32,506 nt of DNA from Nemertoderma westbladi (taxonomy: Eukaryota > Xenacoelomorpha > Nemertodermatida > Nemertodermatidae): positions 1 to 32,506 of the forward strand of contig JAUCBJ010005679.1 in assembly GCA_032718475.1 (NCBI GenBank), given 5' to 3'. The position numbers and the translations under genes were made by a program. The notes under the pieces are model-generated. The model ran no database searches. It was given only the letters and a program-made list of their open reading frames with translations, and was not told where the DNA came from. Positions 19,607 through 28,945 of the stretch are shown piece by piece; positions within the stretch are counted from its first letter, which is position 1, and each line of letters begins with the position of its first letter.

Positions 19607-19875
19607 CAAGAGATAGGAGGGGGGTGGGACTGGACGCAAATCCCATCTTGGCGAATTAATATCCCACCTCAATATTAATTTCTCAATTTTGGGAAAGGAG
19701 CAGGTTACAGTGGCACGTTGTTTTAACCAAAACAATAAAGTAAACACAATATAACAGGTTACAGTTTTATTTTTGAGAGTAATCAGCTGTTGTTATTTGC
19801 GTCCAATTTCCCCTGGAGAGGGATGAATTTTTATTGCGTCCAGTTCCCCCCCCCCCCCCCCCCCCCCCTATCTTG
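19607..19875. mobile_element. 269-bp foldback MITE with poly-C end
   Basis: CAAGAGATAGG...GGGACTGGACGCAA (19607-19640) is inverted at 19835-19875 (TTGCGTCCAGTTCCC...CCTATCTTG), the right arm expanded by a 23-base C run at 19846-19868. An extra GCGTCCAATTTCCC at 19799-19812 repeats the right subterminal sequence. The target duplication is unclear. Confidence 0.55.
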
Positions 19876-19999
19876 AAATCAAATACCAAAAATATATTTA
19901 TTATATGAACAATCTATTTGGAAATTGTAAGTTCGGCCTATCTCTTTACCATAAGCTCAGTATCTTTATCTGGTGTGTTTTTATTATTTTACCAATTAT

Positions 20000-20623
20000 T
20001 TAATGTTTGATAGAATTGAACAACACCGCCCAACACAACCAACTCTCTATCCGCCTCGAGCATCGAGAATATGAGAAACTCGATCGAAATACCTGCTTAT
20101 CCCAGTAGTATCCGTCCGTAGTCACCGGACCGCTGCGGTTTACTCCCGTAGAACAGTATAATTCCCGCGGCTTCCGACCCAATTCGACAACGAATTCGCT
20201 TCACACTTTAGCGTCACAGAGAACGTAATCCAGTGCGATAACGTCTGCCCAACGTTCAACCATTTCCCCCAGGCGATCCCAGGATCCGGGCCGCCGCTAA
20301 ACCCAGATCGCAATCCTCGTCGATTCGTCCAGTCGTCGACGTAAGTCAGTAAGTGGGACTCTTCCCACCGCACTCCAAGGTGGGTGACCGGAGTGAGGCA
20401 TGAGGAACTTGGCAGTGGCCCGCATTACGATCTGACCGACCGCCGTATTCCCAGTGTCTGAGTGTAGTAAATACCCAAATAGAATCGTACTGACAAACAA
20501 GCAATTCCGTAGTATTCCCCCGTTAATCACCTCTTGAAGCAACTCGGCTGCTCGGGTCCAGATACATCGGACTGTCGGGAGCGTTTCAGACAGTAACGGA
20601 GCGGCATTTGCGAATATTTCCAA
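20000..20623 (-). pseudogene. Unrecognised degenerate ORF, about 208 codons with two stops
   Basis: One minus-strand frame starting ATG 20623 runs to TAA at 20000, broken only by TAG near 20297 and TGA near 20197. It includes LPTVRCIWTRAAELLQEV, then after the first stop RLGEMVERWADVIALDYVL, and after the second GRKPRELYCSTGVNRSGP. The region is richer in G+C and CG dinucleotides than its AT-rich neighbours and similar in that respect to the gag-like ORF at 2361-1. The protein family was not recognised. It may be a late ORF of an LTR element or a decayed host exon. Confidence 0.4.
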
Positions 20624-20768
20624 TGGTTTTATAATAAATAAGGGGATTCAACAGTTCAATGCTAAAACAAATGGATTATTCCCAACCCCACCCCAATACA
20701 GCAATACTGCAATATACCTAACAGTATATAGCTTAGGTACCACAGTCTGACAGTACCATAATCAGCAC

Positions 20769-20838
20769 AGTCAGCCCACGCTAATTTCACAGCAAAGTCC
20801 TTGTCATGGCCTGTGTGTAGTAGGCCATGGGTGGTACC
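20769..20838 (+). repeat. Paralogous empty site of solo LTR B
   Basis: Reads continuously across the point where copy B is inserted: the reverse complement gives the hairpin repeat, GGACTTTG, then CTGTGAAATTAGCGTGGGCTG, with a single CTTTG. Only scattered substitutions separate it from the flanks of copy B. The CATGGCCT/AGGCCATG hairpin is intact. Confidence 0.85.
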
Positions 20839-21250
20839 TACGGTGCGCACTACAACGGCAGTACAGCAATACGGTGTACCGTGCCAATGACTGAATGATT
20901 AGCGGTAACTATCTAAACTATTATATTATTATTACCGGTGCCGGTACTGGGCTAATTAGGCCTAAACTATAATCACCGCAAGGGTTGCCGTTGCCGTTGC
21001 CATGTTTAATTAGATTACATGATATGGCATGTCTGCAGTGTATGGTACCGGCTGACCAGTATTGCAGTATTGACTGATTGCAGGATTCTCGATTCAGGGA
21101 TTGAGTACAGCCTGACAGTACCGGTACACATGGTACATGCAGAATTGCAAAATTTGTCAGAAACACAGCTGATTTATCCTACAGTAATAATAATTTAACG
21201 CATTTTAAATTTGGATAAATAAATTTATTATAACTGCAATAACAATTACA
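20839..21250. other. Repeat-like interval without gene
   Basis: Contains palindromic words (ACCGGT, AGGCCT) and a short GCCGTTGCCGTTGCC tandem (20989-21001). No supported gene. Confidence 0.35.
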
Positions 21251-21252
21251 CT

Positions 21253-21472
21253 GATGCTGCACGAAGGCCCCACGCAAATTCTACTTGGAAAATTTTCAAA
21301 CTTTTGCCAAACAACATGTGTACCAAGTTTGGATAGATTTCATCAAGGATTGGCCGAGTTATTAACGTTTAAAATAAAATACTGTAAAAAACGCGACAGA
21401 ACGACAGAACGACAGGTTGATTATTGGTACCACTACGCTAAGGCTCACTCACTTCGTGGCTCGCCCCACATT
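21253..21472. mobile_element. Fragment related to the GTGGGGCGAGCCACGAAG foldback family
   Basis: The right end (21437-21469, CGCTAAGGCT...TCGTGGCTCGCCCCAC) matches the reverse complement of the left terminus of the element at 22494. The left end has GCTGCACGAAGGCCCCAC, similar to the other terminus of that element. Confidence 0.45.
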
Positions 21473-22198
21473 GTAAGCTCTGGGCCGTTCAGATGATTTA
21501 TAGGTTGATGATAATGAATATTGAGGTACCCAACTACACTACGTTTGTCTATGGACGGCTTACTGGCTTTTACCAGCTTACTGGCTTTTATTGTTGAATC
21601 ATATTATTCTGCAACCAATAATTTACTCTTTTAGACGAATTGGTGCGATTTTAGGCCGGACTAACAAATTTTGGCGACGTTCTGTGCGTGATTGGCGATA
21701 TTTGAAAAGATTCTGAGGCCCATATATGTTGCTCAAATGACTGAATAGCCCAAATAAAAAAGTTGGTGCATACTCGACGAGTTGAAATCGGTGAAATTCG
21801 ACTTTAGATTTTCAAAACCGCTATTTTTCAATGACCCCGTGATCGAAACGCCACAAAAAATATACAGTCTTGCGCGCAACCAAAATTGATGTAGAGTTTG
21901 TTATTAAAATTTTTGCGTACCTGCTTGAATTTTGAGATATTGGATGGTTATACATACACACACACACCCACACATCGTGTTTTTGAACGGCTCAACTCTT
22001 GACAAGAACTACCCTGGCCTATTAATAGGCAGGTTCGTTATGGGCCTAGTTGTTGTAATGCTCTAGTAACCTCTTTACGAAGTGAAGGAATTAGACTTGA
22101 CGAGAATGATAGTGACTTTTGTAACATCCATTTTCGTCTGGGATTTCGAAGTACAGTGGTAGCTAATGATACACCAATTGCTCCTAATACAGCTAGAT
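21473..22198. other. Non-coding repeat-like region
   Basis: No gene is supported. Includes a short CA repeat (21955-21975) and the near-palindrome GGCCTATTAATAGGC (22016-22030). Confidence 0.35.
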
Positions 22199-22337
22199 AA
22201 TAGCTTACCCAAGCAAAGCAAAAAAGCAAACAGTCGGCCGAAGCCGGAGGCGACCCGAAGGCTCCTCTTTTGATAGCTGCTACCCGAGGGCAGGGGTGGG
22301 CGCTACTCCTATCCCAAGATTTACAATAGCTTACCCA
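22199..22337. mobile_element. 113-bp GC-rich insertion flanked by a 13-bp direct repeat
   Basis: AATAGCTTACCCA occurs at 22199-22211 and 22325-22337. The 113 bases between (22212-22324) are GC-rich and structured (GGCCGAAGCC hairpin, GAGG..CCTC pairings) in AT-rich surroundings and start with an A-rich end (AGCAAAGCAAAAAAGC). This is the pattern of a retroposed small RNA with target duplication. The RNA was not recognised. Confidence 0.55.
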
Positions 22338-22493
22338 CAGTGATGTTAATAATTTGAGGCACTTATTAGTGCGCATAATTCAATTTTTGGGATTAAATTG
22401 CTTTCGGTAATTAAAGTTGTTTCCATGTCATTGTGATAATTTCCATATTATAATTCAAATGTTTGACAAGCTAATAAAAAGTAGGCAGACTAA

Positions 22494-22600
22494 CTGTGGG
22501 GCGAGCCACGAAGTTGGCGGAGCCTTAGCGAATTGACACTGTTAGGGGGTGGGTCAATTTATGCAAATAGTTGTCGTCGTCGTCGTCGTCGTCGTTGTCG

Positions 22601-22632
<32 letters not shown>

Positions 22633-23032
22633 GTCGTCGTTACGATTTTGACATGCTAATAACTTTGTCGGATTTAAAGCTGCCAAGTTGAAAATTTGTA
22701 GGTATCAATATGAGCAAAAGTTGAGATTTTTGAGAGACTTTCAGACACCATCAGTGCAATGGTCTCCCGCTAGAGGGCCACATGTCTAAACATTAAATGC
22801 CCTCCCATTTCTTTGCTTTTAATCCGTTTAAGCTGAAACTTGGCAGATATGTATTAGACCATTAGCTGTGACTTTCAAAGGAGGCGAATCCATCTGCAGT
22901 TCTCCAGTCTGCCGCTAGAGGGCCAACGTGACAACGACAACTATTTGCATAAATTGACCCACCCCCTAACAGTGTCAATTCGCTAAGGCTTCGCCAACTT
23001 CGTGCTGCGAGAAGTCCCCACTTCGTGTAGTA
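22494..23032. mobile_element. Foldback transposon with 70-bp inverted arms, GTC microsatellite and 145-bp dimer
   Basis: Left arm 22506-22577 and right arm 22936-23005 are near-identical inverted repeats (TTAGCGAATTGACACTG..., ...AACTATTTGCATAAATTG); outer ends both start GTGGGG. The interior has an interrupted (GTC)n run at 22570-22640, then two 145-bp units each with a CCGCTAGAGGGC core (22764-22778 and 22909-22923). No transposase. Confidence 0.65.
22570..22640 (+). repeat. GTC trinucleotide microsatellite with periodic GTT interruptions
   Basis: Long run of GTC units interrupted by GTT near 22594 and 22624. Confidence 0.85.
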
Positions 23033-24118
23033 ATATATACTTTATTCAATTTTAGACCTCATGCAAACAAAGAAGTATTTTTACTACAGTAACTAAACTA
23101 TAATAATTATAATATGAAGGAACAAAAATTTTCTTTTTGGGACCCTTTTGTTTTACCTTTATTGGTGGCAATTGTTAAGCTCTAAATAATTATTGTATTT
23201 AAATGGGGGCAAAAAAGTAGGCTTTATTTGTCGAGCGTAGCGAAACAAATAAGTAAGACAAAATATGTTAATTTTTTCCACCACTTACGTCGTTTTATTA
23301 GTTGTAAGTCCTCCCACTTTTATCTGGGCCTATTTAGCATAAATATCGTCCATCGAAGATTCTTCGATAGTAACGGACGGATTTGACTAAAAAGTGACTT
23401 ACAACAAATGAGGTCTTTAATAAAGTAAACAATATAGGGCCTACAGTAGACCATCACCATTAATACAACGCCATTTTTAGCAATGGTGGTGTAATGTAAT
23501 GGTGGGATTAGGAGATGGTGTACGTTTAGAAAACCAACCAGTTAGGGGTTCTGACAACACACTATTCCAGAACAGTCTTAAATAAATAAGTAGATTAAAC
23601 TGGTACAGTACAAATTCGCCATGTCGACAATCGCATCCAATTGTTTTCCACTGGCTGAAGTTCCCTTGATATTTATACTGTACATTACAGTATGATTTAC
23701 AACATACTGACTTTAGTCTACATTATAGAACATTAGTCACATCCAACATATTATTTTTATTTTTTAATGAACATTATTTTAACTCCTTCCATAGAAAAGG
23801 CCTTAAACAATGAACTACATTATTCTCACACCTTTTACATTATTTTTACTCATTTTACATTAATTTCACTACAAATGTACAGTAGCTATTGAATTCATAG
23901 GCCTAATGTTTGTAATTACACTTCAAGAATTCTAAAAAAATGTAGGTCCTCATAGTAAAAATATTAGTCAGGGGTGTCGACATGGCGAACTAGTAGGCCT
24001 ACCTGGTATTTCATGTAAGTAAGGTACAGTCGATATTATTTTGTAAGATTAACTGAAATAAGAACTAATTCTACAACTAAAAAATTTATAAAAAATAATA
24101 TTATATGTACTGTGATAG
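23033..24118. other. AT-rich region with small foldbacks
   Basis: No gene seen. TTATTTGT/ACAAATAA (23224-23231, 23245-23252) form a hairpin. A second foldback at 23302-23408 has outer arms TTGTAAGTC..ACTTTT and an inner stem ATCGAAG/CTTCGAT (23352-23368) within CGTCC..GGACG. Confidence 0.45.
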
Positions 24119-24136
24119 TATAAAACCTGAAATTAT

Positions 24137-24311
24137 ATGGATCTGCTACAGGGAGCCTCAAGAACATGGGCCAAGTTAAATTTTTCGGGGAGAAACTTTC
24201 GACAGAGTGGACGGAATATTAATCTCGGGCCGGTCATAACGTCATCCAGTGCGAACGAAAGCTTTCCACAGCATCCGCCACAACCACCGCCACCGCCACC
24301 ATATTATAACG
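24137..24311 (+). CDS. Proline-rich upstream exon of the tetraspan gene (predicted)
   Basis: ORF from ATG 24137 preceded by an in-frame TGA (24128). It encodes a polar segment ending QHPPQPPPPPPYYN, typical of a cytosolic proline-rich tail. A donor-like CG|GTAAAC begins the intron at 24312, leaving one base of a split codon. The acceptor ACACAG at 26275-26280 leads into an ORF that needs exactly one preceding base, so the phases fit. A TATAAAA at 24119-24125 is too close for the ATG at 24137 to sit in a normal 5' UTR. Alternatively the exon begins after the acceptor-like CTACAG at 24150 and the true start is further upstream. Confidence 0.45.
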
Positions 24312-24420
24312 GTAAACGGACTGTCCGAGCGGACTGTCTGTGTTCGTAGACTAATAACGGAGTACCTATATCCACCTCCCTCACGCTCTCTAAATAAATG
24401 GCAAATAAAAGATGTAGACC

Positions 24421-24502
24421 CCAGAGTCGGTACTACAGTACTATTAGGTACTGTAGGCCCAGAGTCGGTACTACAGTACTATTAGGTACCGGTACTGTAG
24501 GC
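24421..24502 (+). repeat. 38-bp tandem repeat, two units
   Basis: CCAGAGTCGGTACTACAGTA... at 24421 repeats at 24459; the second unit has a 6-base CCGGTA insertion before CTGTAGGCC. Confidence 0.85.
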
Positions 24503-24622
24503 CTTCAAGGGCTTGTTTTCCCATCATTATTATGCAGATGAAAAATTGATATAAGCAAACCTTTTGTATTTTCGTATTATTTTATACAGTGTATTATCAT
24601 TATACTGTATATATATGTATTA

Positions 24623-25525
24623 CACCATGACCCGTAATATAGTGTTATTTTCTGATGATACGGACATCCCCCCAAATTTTTCTACAAATCTTTATCATAT
24701 TGCTTGAAATTTGAAACACAACTATAGTTCAACTCACCGTGGTTGTTACCATGAAGCCGGAATTTTCTATTTCGCTTTAAAAAATTTTTTATAAGTGTTT
24801 AAAAAGTGTCTTATGTGAAATCGCACCATCCATATCATTGCCATTCTTCACATTAGACGTAATTTTTCATATCAATAGAAAGCTTGCGTTGCAAGGATTC
24901 CAAATATGTAACAATATCTGCATTTCGTTGAGCAACAGCTGAGAAATACGTGTTCAAAGATTGCAAGAATTATTGTTCGCTAAAAGCCATTTATTCTATT
25001 TAATAAATACACAATATTCTAGAACGTGTTATTTATTTGAAGAGTTGGTTGGCAACAGCGGAATGCCTATACAATATGTATATTGCGTAGCTAATCATAC
25101 ATAAACAAATTGTTCCAGAATATTGTGTATTTATTAAATAGAATAAATGGCCTGCAGTGAACAATAATTCTTGCAATCTCTGAATGCCTTTATCTAAGCT
25201 GTTTCTCAACGAAATTCAAACATTGTTACATATTTGGAATCCTTGCCACGCAAGCTTTCTATTGATATGAAAAAATTACGACTAATTTGAAGAATGGCAA
25301 TGATACGGATGGTGCTATTTCGCAAAAGACACTTTTTTAAAACGCTTATGAAAAAAATTTAAAGGCGGAATAGAAAATTCCGGCTTCATGGTAACAACCA
25401 CGGTGAGTTGAATTACTGTAGTTGTGTTTCAAATTTCAAGCAATACTGTATGATAAAGATTTGTGTAAAAATTTGGGGGGGTTTCCGTGTCATCAGAAAA
25501 TGACACTATATTACGGGTCATGGTG
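24623..25525. mobile_element. 903-bp near-perfect palindromic MITE (foldback copy 2)
   Basis: CACCATGACCCGTAATATAG at the left end is mirrored by CTATATTACGGGTCATGGTG at the right end, with TA on both sides. The whole length folds on itself, with the centre near 25075. Arms match the copy at 12835-14214 and the half copy near 28390-28570. There is no ORF. TA target suggests mobilisation by a Tc1/mariner or related transposase. Confidence 0.85.
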
Positions 25526-25644
25526 TACAGTATATATATTATGTGTGTTTTAGAATTTCCAATCGCTCAGAATATAATTTGCTACTACTGTACGCTGTAA
25601 TATAATCTAATAGTGCAGTACAGTAGGCCTATAGCTATTATATT

Positions 25645-25728
25645 CAGCGTTTATTACCTTTGTATATTTATGTAAACCTACCTCGGTGCGCTGGCTCGGT
25701 TAATAAATACATTCAAGTCATAACGCTG
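25645..25728. repeat. 84-bp mini foldback element, copy 2
   Basis: CAGCGTT...AACGCTG ends and the same length as 14809-14892, in the opposite orientation, diverged inside. Confidence 0.55.
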
Positions 25729-26280
25729 AAAAATGATACTTTTAATACAATGATGTAAATACAGGAATACAGTAGTTAGGTATTATTGATTTCTCGTGGG
25801 CCTATATTGTTAATCAGAAATCATGTTTTTATATTTAGGGTGTCTACAATAATTCGTTACATACATATTGTATAATGATGCGTCAAGTTTCTTTGTTATA
25901 CGTATCAATGTCAATGCATAAAAGAGTATGTCTTTAATCGTAAAAATAAATAATAAACACAGAAACAATGCTCATAAGAAATACTTTTGAAAATTTGGTT
26001 TTAAATCATCAGCTCAGCTACCAAGAAAATGAAGTCACTAATCAATAAGTCACATTAAGTCATCAATAAGTCAATAACTGTTCGAGAACATCTACATACA
26101 TAACTAACAGTGTAGAGCAGCAAGTTCCCTTTCCTGGCGATAAGATAGACCTGCCTCAAGAATTAGACTGACAGCATTTATTAGGAAAATGTCTGAAACA
26201 TTCTCAAATAACCTTCCTTTTATTGTACATAATTCCAAAATTATCATATGAAAGCATGTAAAAAATTAAAATTTACACAG

Positions 26281-26951
26281 ACAGTCCGGGCACAGACAGC
26301 AAGGTCCCTTATTGCAACCGATACACAGGCCCTTCAAGTGGCACACAATTCACAGTGATACAGCCTCCTACTCAATCACCCAATACAGTCAACCAGCCGA
26401 CCTCGGGCTCACAAGACTGGAGTTATTTATGTTGCTTTTATCCCTATGTACAACGGAATATCCCAACCTCGCAAACGGAAGAAGATGAATGCTGCTGCAC
26501 TCTGACGTGCCTGTCTACCATCTTGGCGGTGTGTTCCGGGTTTGACATTGTTCTCGGTTGGGTTACGATCGCCCTGGGCAGAGCCTCTGGTCTCGGTGGC
26601 GCCCCAATATGGGGTGGCGGGGTTTTCCTTGCCGCCGCTGTACTTGGAATACTTTCCGGACGTGACAATCGACGACCACGGTGTTTAACCCTGACCTCTG
26701 CGTTGATTGGTTGTTTTGTTTGGCCCTTTGTTATCGGAATTGTGTCCCGTGTAATGAGTCTCGATTTCCAATGTCTACACAATAAAGATACAGGTTCGGG
26801 ACTCACTTGCAACCAAGAGTTGGTGGCTGCGTCGTTGGGCGTAGACAGCGCTATGTTTGTTTTTACTATGGTCGCAGGCGCTATGTTGCTAAGTATTGCG
26901 ATACATAGCCGCCGTGCTTGTTCGGACAGTTGCTGCGGCGGCTGTTTTTAA
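26281..26951 (+). CDS. Terminal exon of an MS4A/CD20-like tetraspan membrane protein
   Basis: The frame is open from an acceptor-like TTTACACAG (ends 26280) to TAA at 26949-26951, with no in-frame ATG before the membrane region, so translation starts in an upstream exon. After a P/T/S/Q-rich segment come Cys pairs (SYLCCF, ECCCTLTC) and four hydrophobic segments. Counting from the codon at 26355, these are about 52-75, 84-102, 110-132 and 157-182, with a 25-residue loop between the last two holding two Cys (FQCLHNK, LTCNQ). The tail RRACSDSCCGGCF could be palmitoylated. GGAPIWGGGVFL at the start of segment 2 resembles the P-x-WGG motif of MS4A/CD20-like proteins. These act in the plasma or internal membranes, often as ion-channel or signalling adaptors. 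With the exon at 24137 the product would be about 281 residues, usual for the family. Other tetraspan families are not excluded. Confidence 0.7.
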
Positions 26952-27209
26952 AGATTACCGCTGCTACATACTAGGAGTGAGATGCATGAGATTTGGGCAG
27001 GATGGTTTACCGTGGAAAACTGGACTGTAAACTAGAATTCCAATTTCATTTTCCATAATAGCATTTTATGATAATTTAATGACTGATAAATAGTAAAAAA
27101 AAATTAAATATATATATAGGCCTACAGTTAGTATTCTACGCGTGATTTCAAATATTTAGTTTTTTATTTTATTTGATGTAAAATATAATGAGGTTTTAAA
27201 TCTTTAAAC
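26952..27209. other. 3' UTR-like AT-rich sequence after the tetraspan gene
   Basis: AT-rich with a possible polyadenylation signal ATTAAA at 27102-27107. No ORF. Confidence 0.35.
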
Positions 27210-27270
27210 GGCGAGACGATATCTTTTTTTGGTCTCGCCAAGGTGTGGTTACACCAAGGTTCCACCTTGA
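27210..27270. repeat. Three consecutive hairpins
   Basis: GGCGAGAC/GTCTCGCC (27210-27217, 27232-27239), GGTGT/ACACC (27242-27255) and AAGGT/ACCTT (27256-27268) follow one another directly before the SINE. Confidence 0.6.
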
Positions 27271-27530
27271 TGTAGTGGTTGCATTGAATTCACATCTCCT
27301 GTAGGTCGTGGGTTCGATCCTCACATGGGCCAGGGCAGTTTTCGTTTCGGCACGAATGCTTTAAAGGGACCAGCCAGGGCGCATCTCTGCCTTGCATCCT
27401 TGAGTGGTAGCTAAATGAGTACTGGAGTTTCCTCTGGGGAGTAAAGTTCTGGGGGGACCGCACTGGAAATAAGTCGTCAGACTTTGTGCGTAATCCCTGG
27501 CCAAGCGGCCGAAGAAAATTTACTTTTTTT
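27256..27530 (+). repeat. tRNA-derived SINE
   Basis: A box A-like TGATGTAGTGGTTGC (about 27268-27282) and a consensus box B GGTTCGATCC (27311-27320) form a tRNA-like head. A body of about 200 bp follows and ends in a T-rich tract (27524-27533). The body does not match a family I can name. Confidence 0.65.
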
Positions 27531-27533
27531 TTT

Positions 27534-28385
27534 ACTTATTTTACTCGAGTTATCGCTGTTTTTCCGTCTACTATCAGTTTGTGCGTCAAAATTTATTAAA
27601 CCAGACATAGAGAAATACCGACAGACATACAACAGACTAGATTACACCAAACTTTAAACGTGACGTCAGAAATGAAATCACCCATCCCGAAAAGCTCCAT
27701 AATGAAAATTTCGGGTGGAAATTTGAAATAAAGTTTCAAAGTTTAAAGGAAATTAATCTCGGAATTACATTTATCGATATTACATTTTTTCCAATTACTA
27801 TTCCGCCGTCGTTTTAAACCAAATTTGATATGGATTTGATTTGATTTGAAAGGTTTTTGAAGATCTAAAAACTCCAACCATTTCTTAAAAAACGTTTTCT
27901 TCAAATTTTATTTATTGCCAATTTTAATCTGATCAAATTTCAATTTGTAATGCTCTTAAGCTGAAGGCTCCCCACGTTGGTGGAACACAACATGAGGTAC
28001 TGAGACCTAGCACACTGTGTTAGAGCTGTTTTAAAAATACAATCTCCTGAGGGGGTACCACATCCCCTGCTTAAATATTAACAATAAATAATAATAATGT
28101 TGTTATTATTAAATTTCTAAAACGAAAAATTTAGTTTCTCTTACTTTTTTACTGATGTCAGGATGTCACTATGCAATAACAGTAGTTTTATTAAAATTTG
28201 CATTATTTACAGCTCTGTCGATGGCGCGATAACGGTAAATAAGATTTGCATTATTTACCTCAGTAAATTGGGATTATTACTCTTCAATCATTCAACTTTG
28301 TACTGTAATAAATACTATTCTGGGGCGTTTTATTGAATTAATGATTTGATTTGAGTTACGACAATAGTAAAATGGCATCAAGTAA
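27534..28385. other. AT-rich interval without gene
   Basis: Contains a perfect TGACGTCA (27661-27668) and a short direct repeat TTTGCATTATTTAC (28197 and 28245). No coding or RNA gene supported. Confidence 0.35.
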
Positions 28386-28575
28386 TTAATATTCTTCAAA
28401 TAAATAATATGTTCCAGAATATTGTGTATATATTACAGTAAATATAATAAATTACCTGTCCTGCAGGCTGTAACGGATGCAAATACCTGCACTTTTTGAA
28501 CGCCCATATCTCAGCTAATTCTCAACAACATTAATAGTTATTACAAATTTGGAATCCTATCCATTGGTATCAAGA
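28386..28575. mobile_element. Half copy of the palindromic MITE (copy 3)
   Basis: GTTCCAGAATATTGTGTATA and, further on, the CATATCTCAGCTAATTCTCAAC and AATTTGGAATCCT segments follow the order of 25110-25265 in copy 2. Only one arm is present. Confidence 0.6.
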
Positions 28576-28579
28576 AAAA

Positions 28580-28760
28580 ATAGAGTTCGATCCCTGGTAG
28601 GTGGGGATTTGGATGTGCCGAACCTTACCGCCACAGCCTACAACAATAATAACGATCCAAACTCATTAATGGAGGGCCGTTATTGCTGAAAATTGTATCT
28701 GTATCAATTAATTCACCCCATTATGTGACTATGCAGCTGTAGGGAGACTTGATACAGCAG
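28580..28760 (+). repeat. 5'-truncated tRNA-derived SINE
   Basis: Begins with a box B-like GAGTTCGATCCCTGG directly at the MITE fragment end; box A is missing. The body after it differs from the SINE at 27256. Confidence 0.4.
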
Positions 28761-28945
28761 TTTAAAAAAGCATCATCATACTAAGCACAAAAAGTGCAGT
28801 AGGCCTACTCCAATATCCCTACAAACAAATTTTATTTTTATCCCATCTCTGTAGGATAAATTGAACTTAAAAAGATATTCACAGTTAAAGCTTAAAGGTT
28901 AAAAGTGTATCAAGACATTTCCGCGTAAGTGTAGCCTACGCGTAG

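Larger units (their letters stand above)
24312..26280 (+). other. Predicted 1.97-kb intron of the tetraspan gene
   Basis: Starts GTAAAC and ends TTTACACAG. Holds a 38-bp tandem repeat (24421-24500), the 903-bp palindromic MITE (24623-25525) and the 84-bp foldback (25645-25728). No other ORF of note. Confidence 0.4.

Noticed and set aside
22038-22376. Minus-strand 112-codon ORF
   Set aside because: It spans a 13-bp target duplication and the GC-rich insert, so the reading frame is a composite; no domain recognised.
26444-26812. Minus-strand 122-codon ORF
   Set aside because: Shadow of the tetraspan membrane exon.
27661-27668. TGACGTCA as a CRE promoter element
   Set aside because: A single 8-mer without TATA box or nearby gene is expected by chance in a window of this size.
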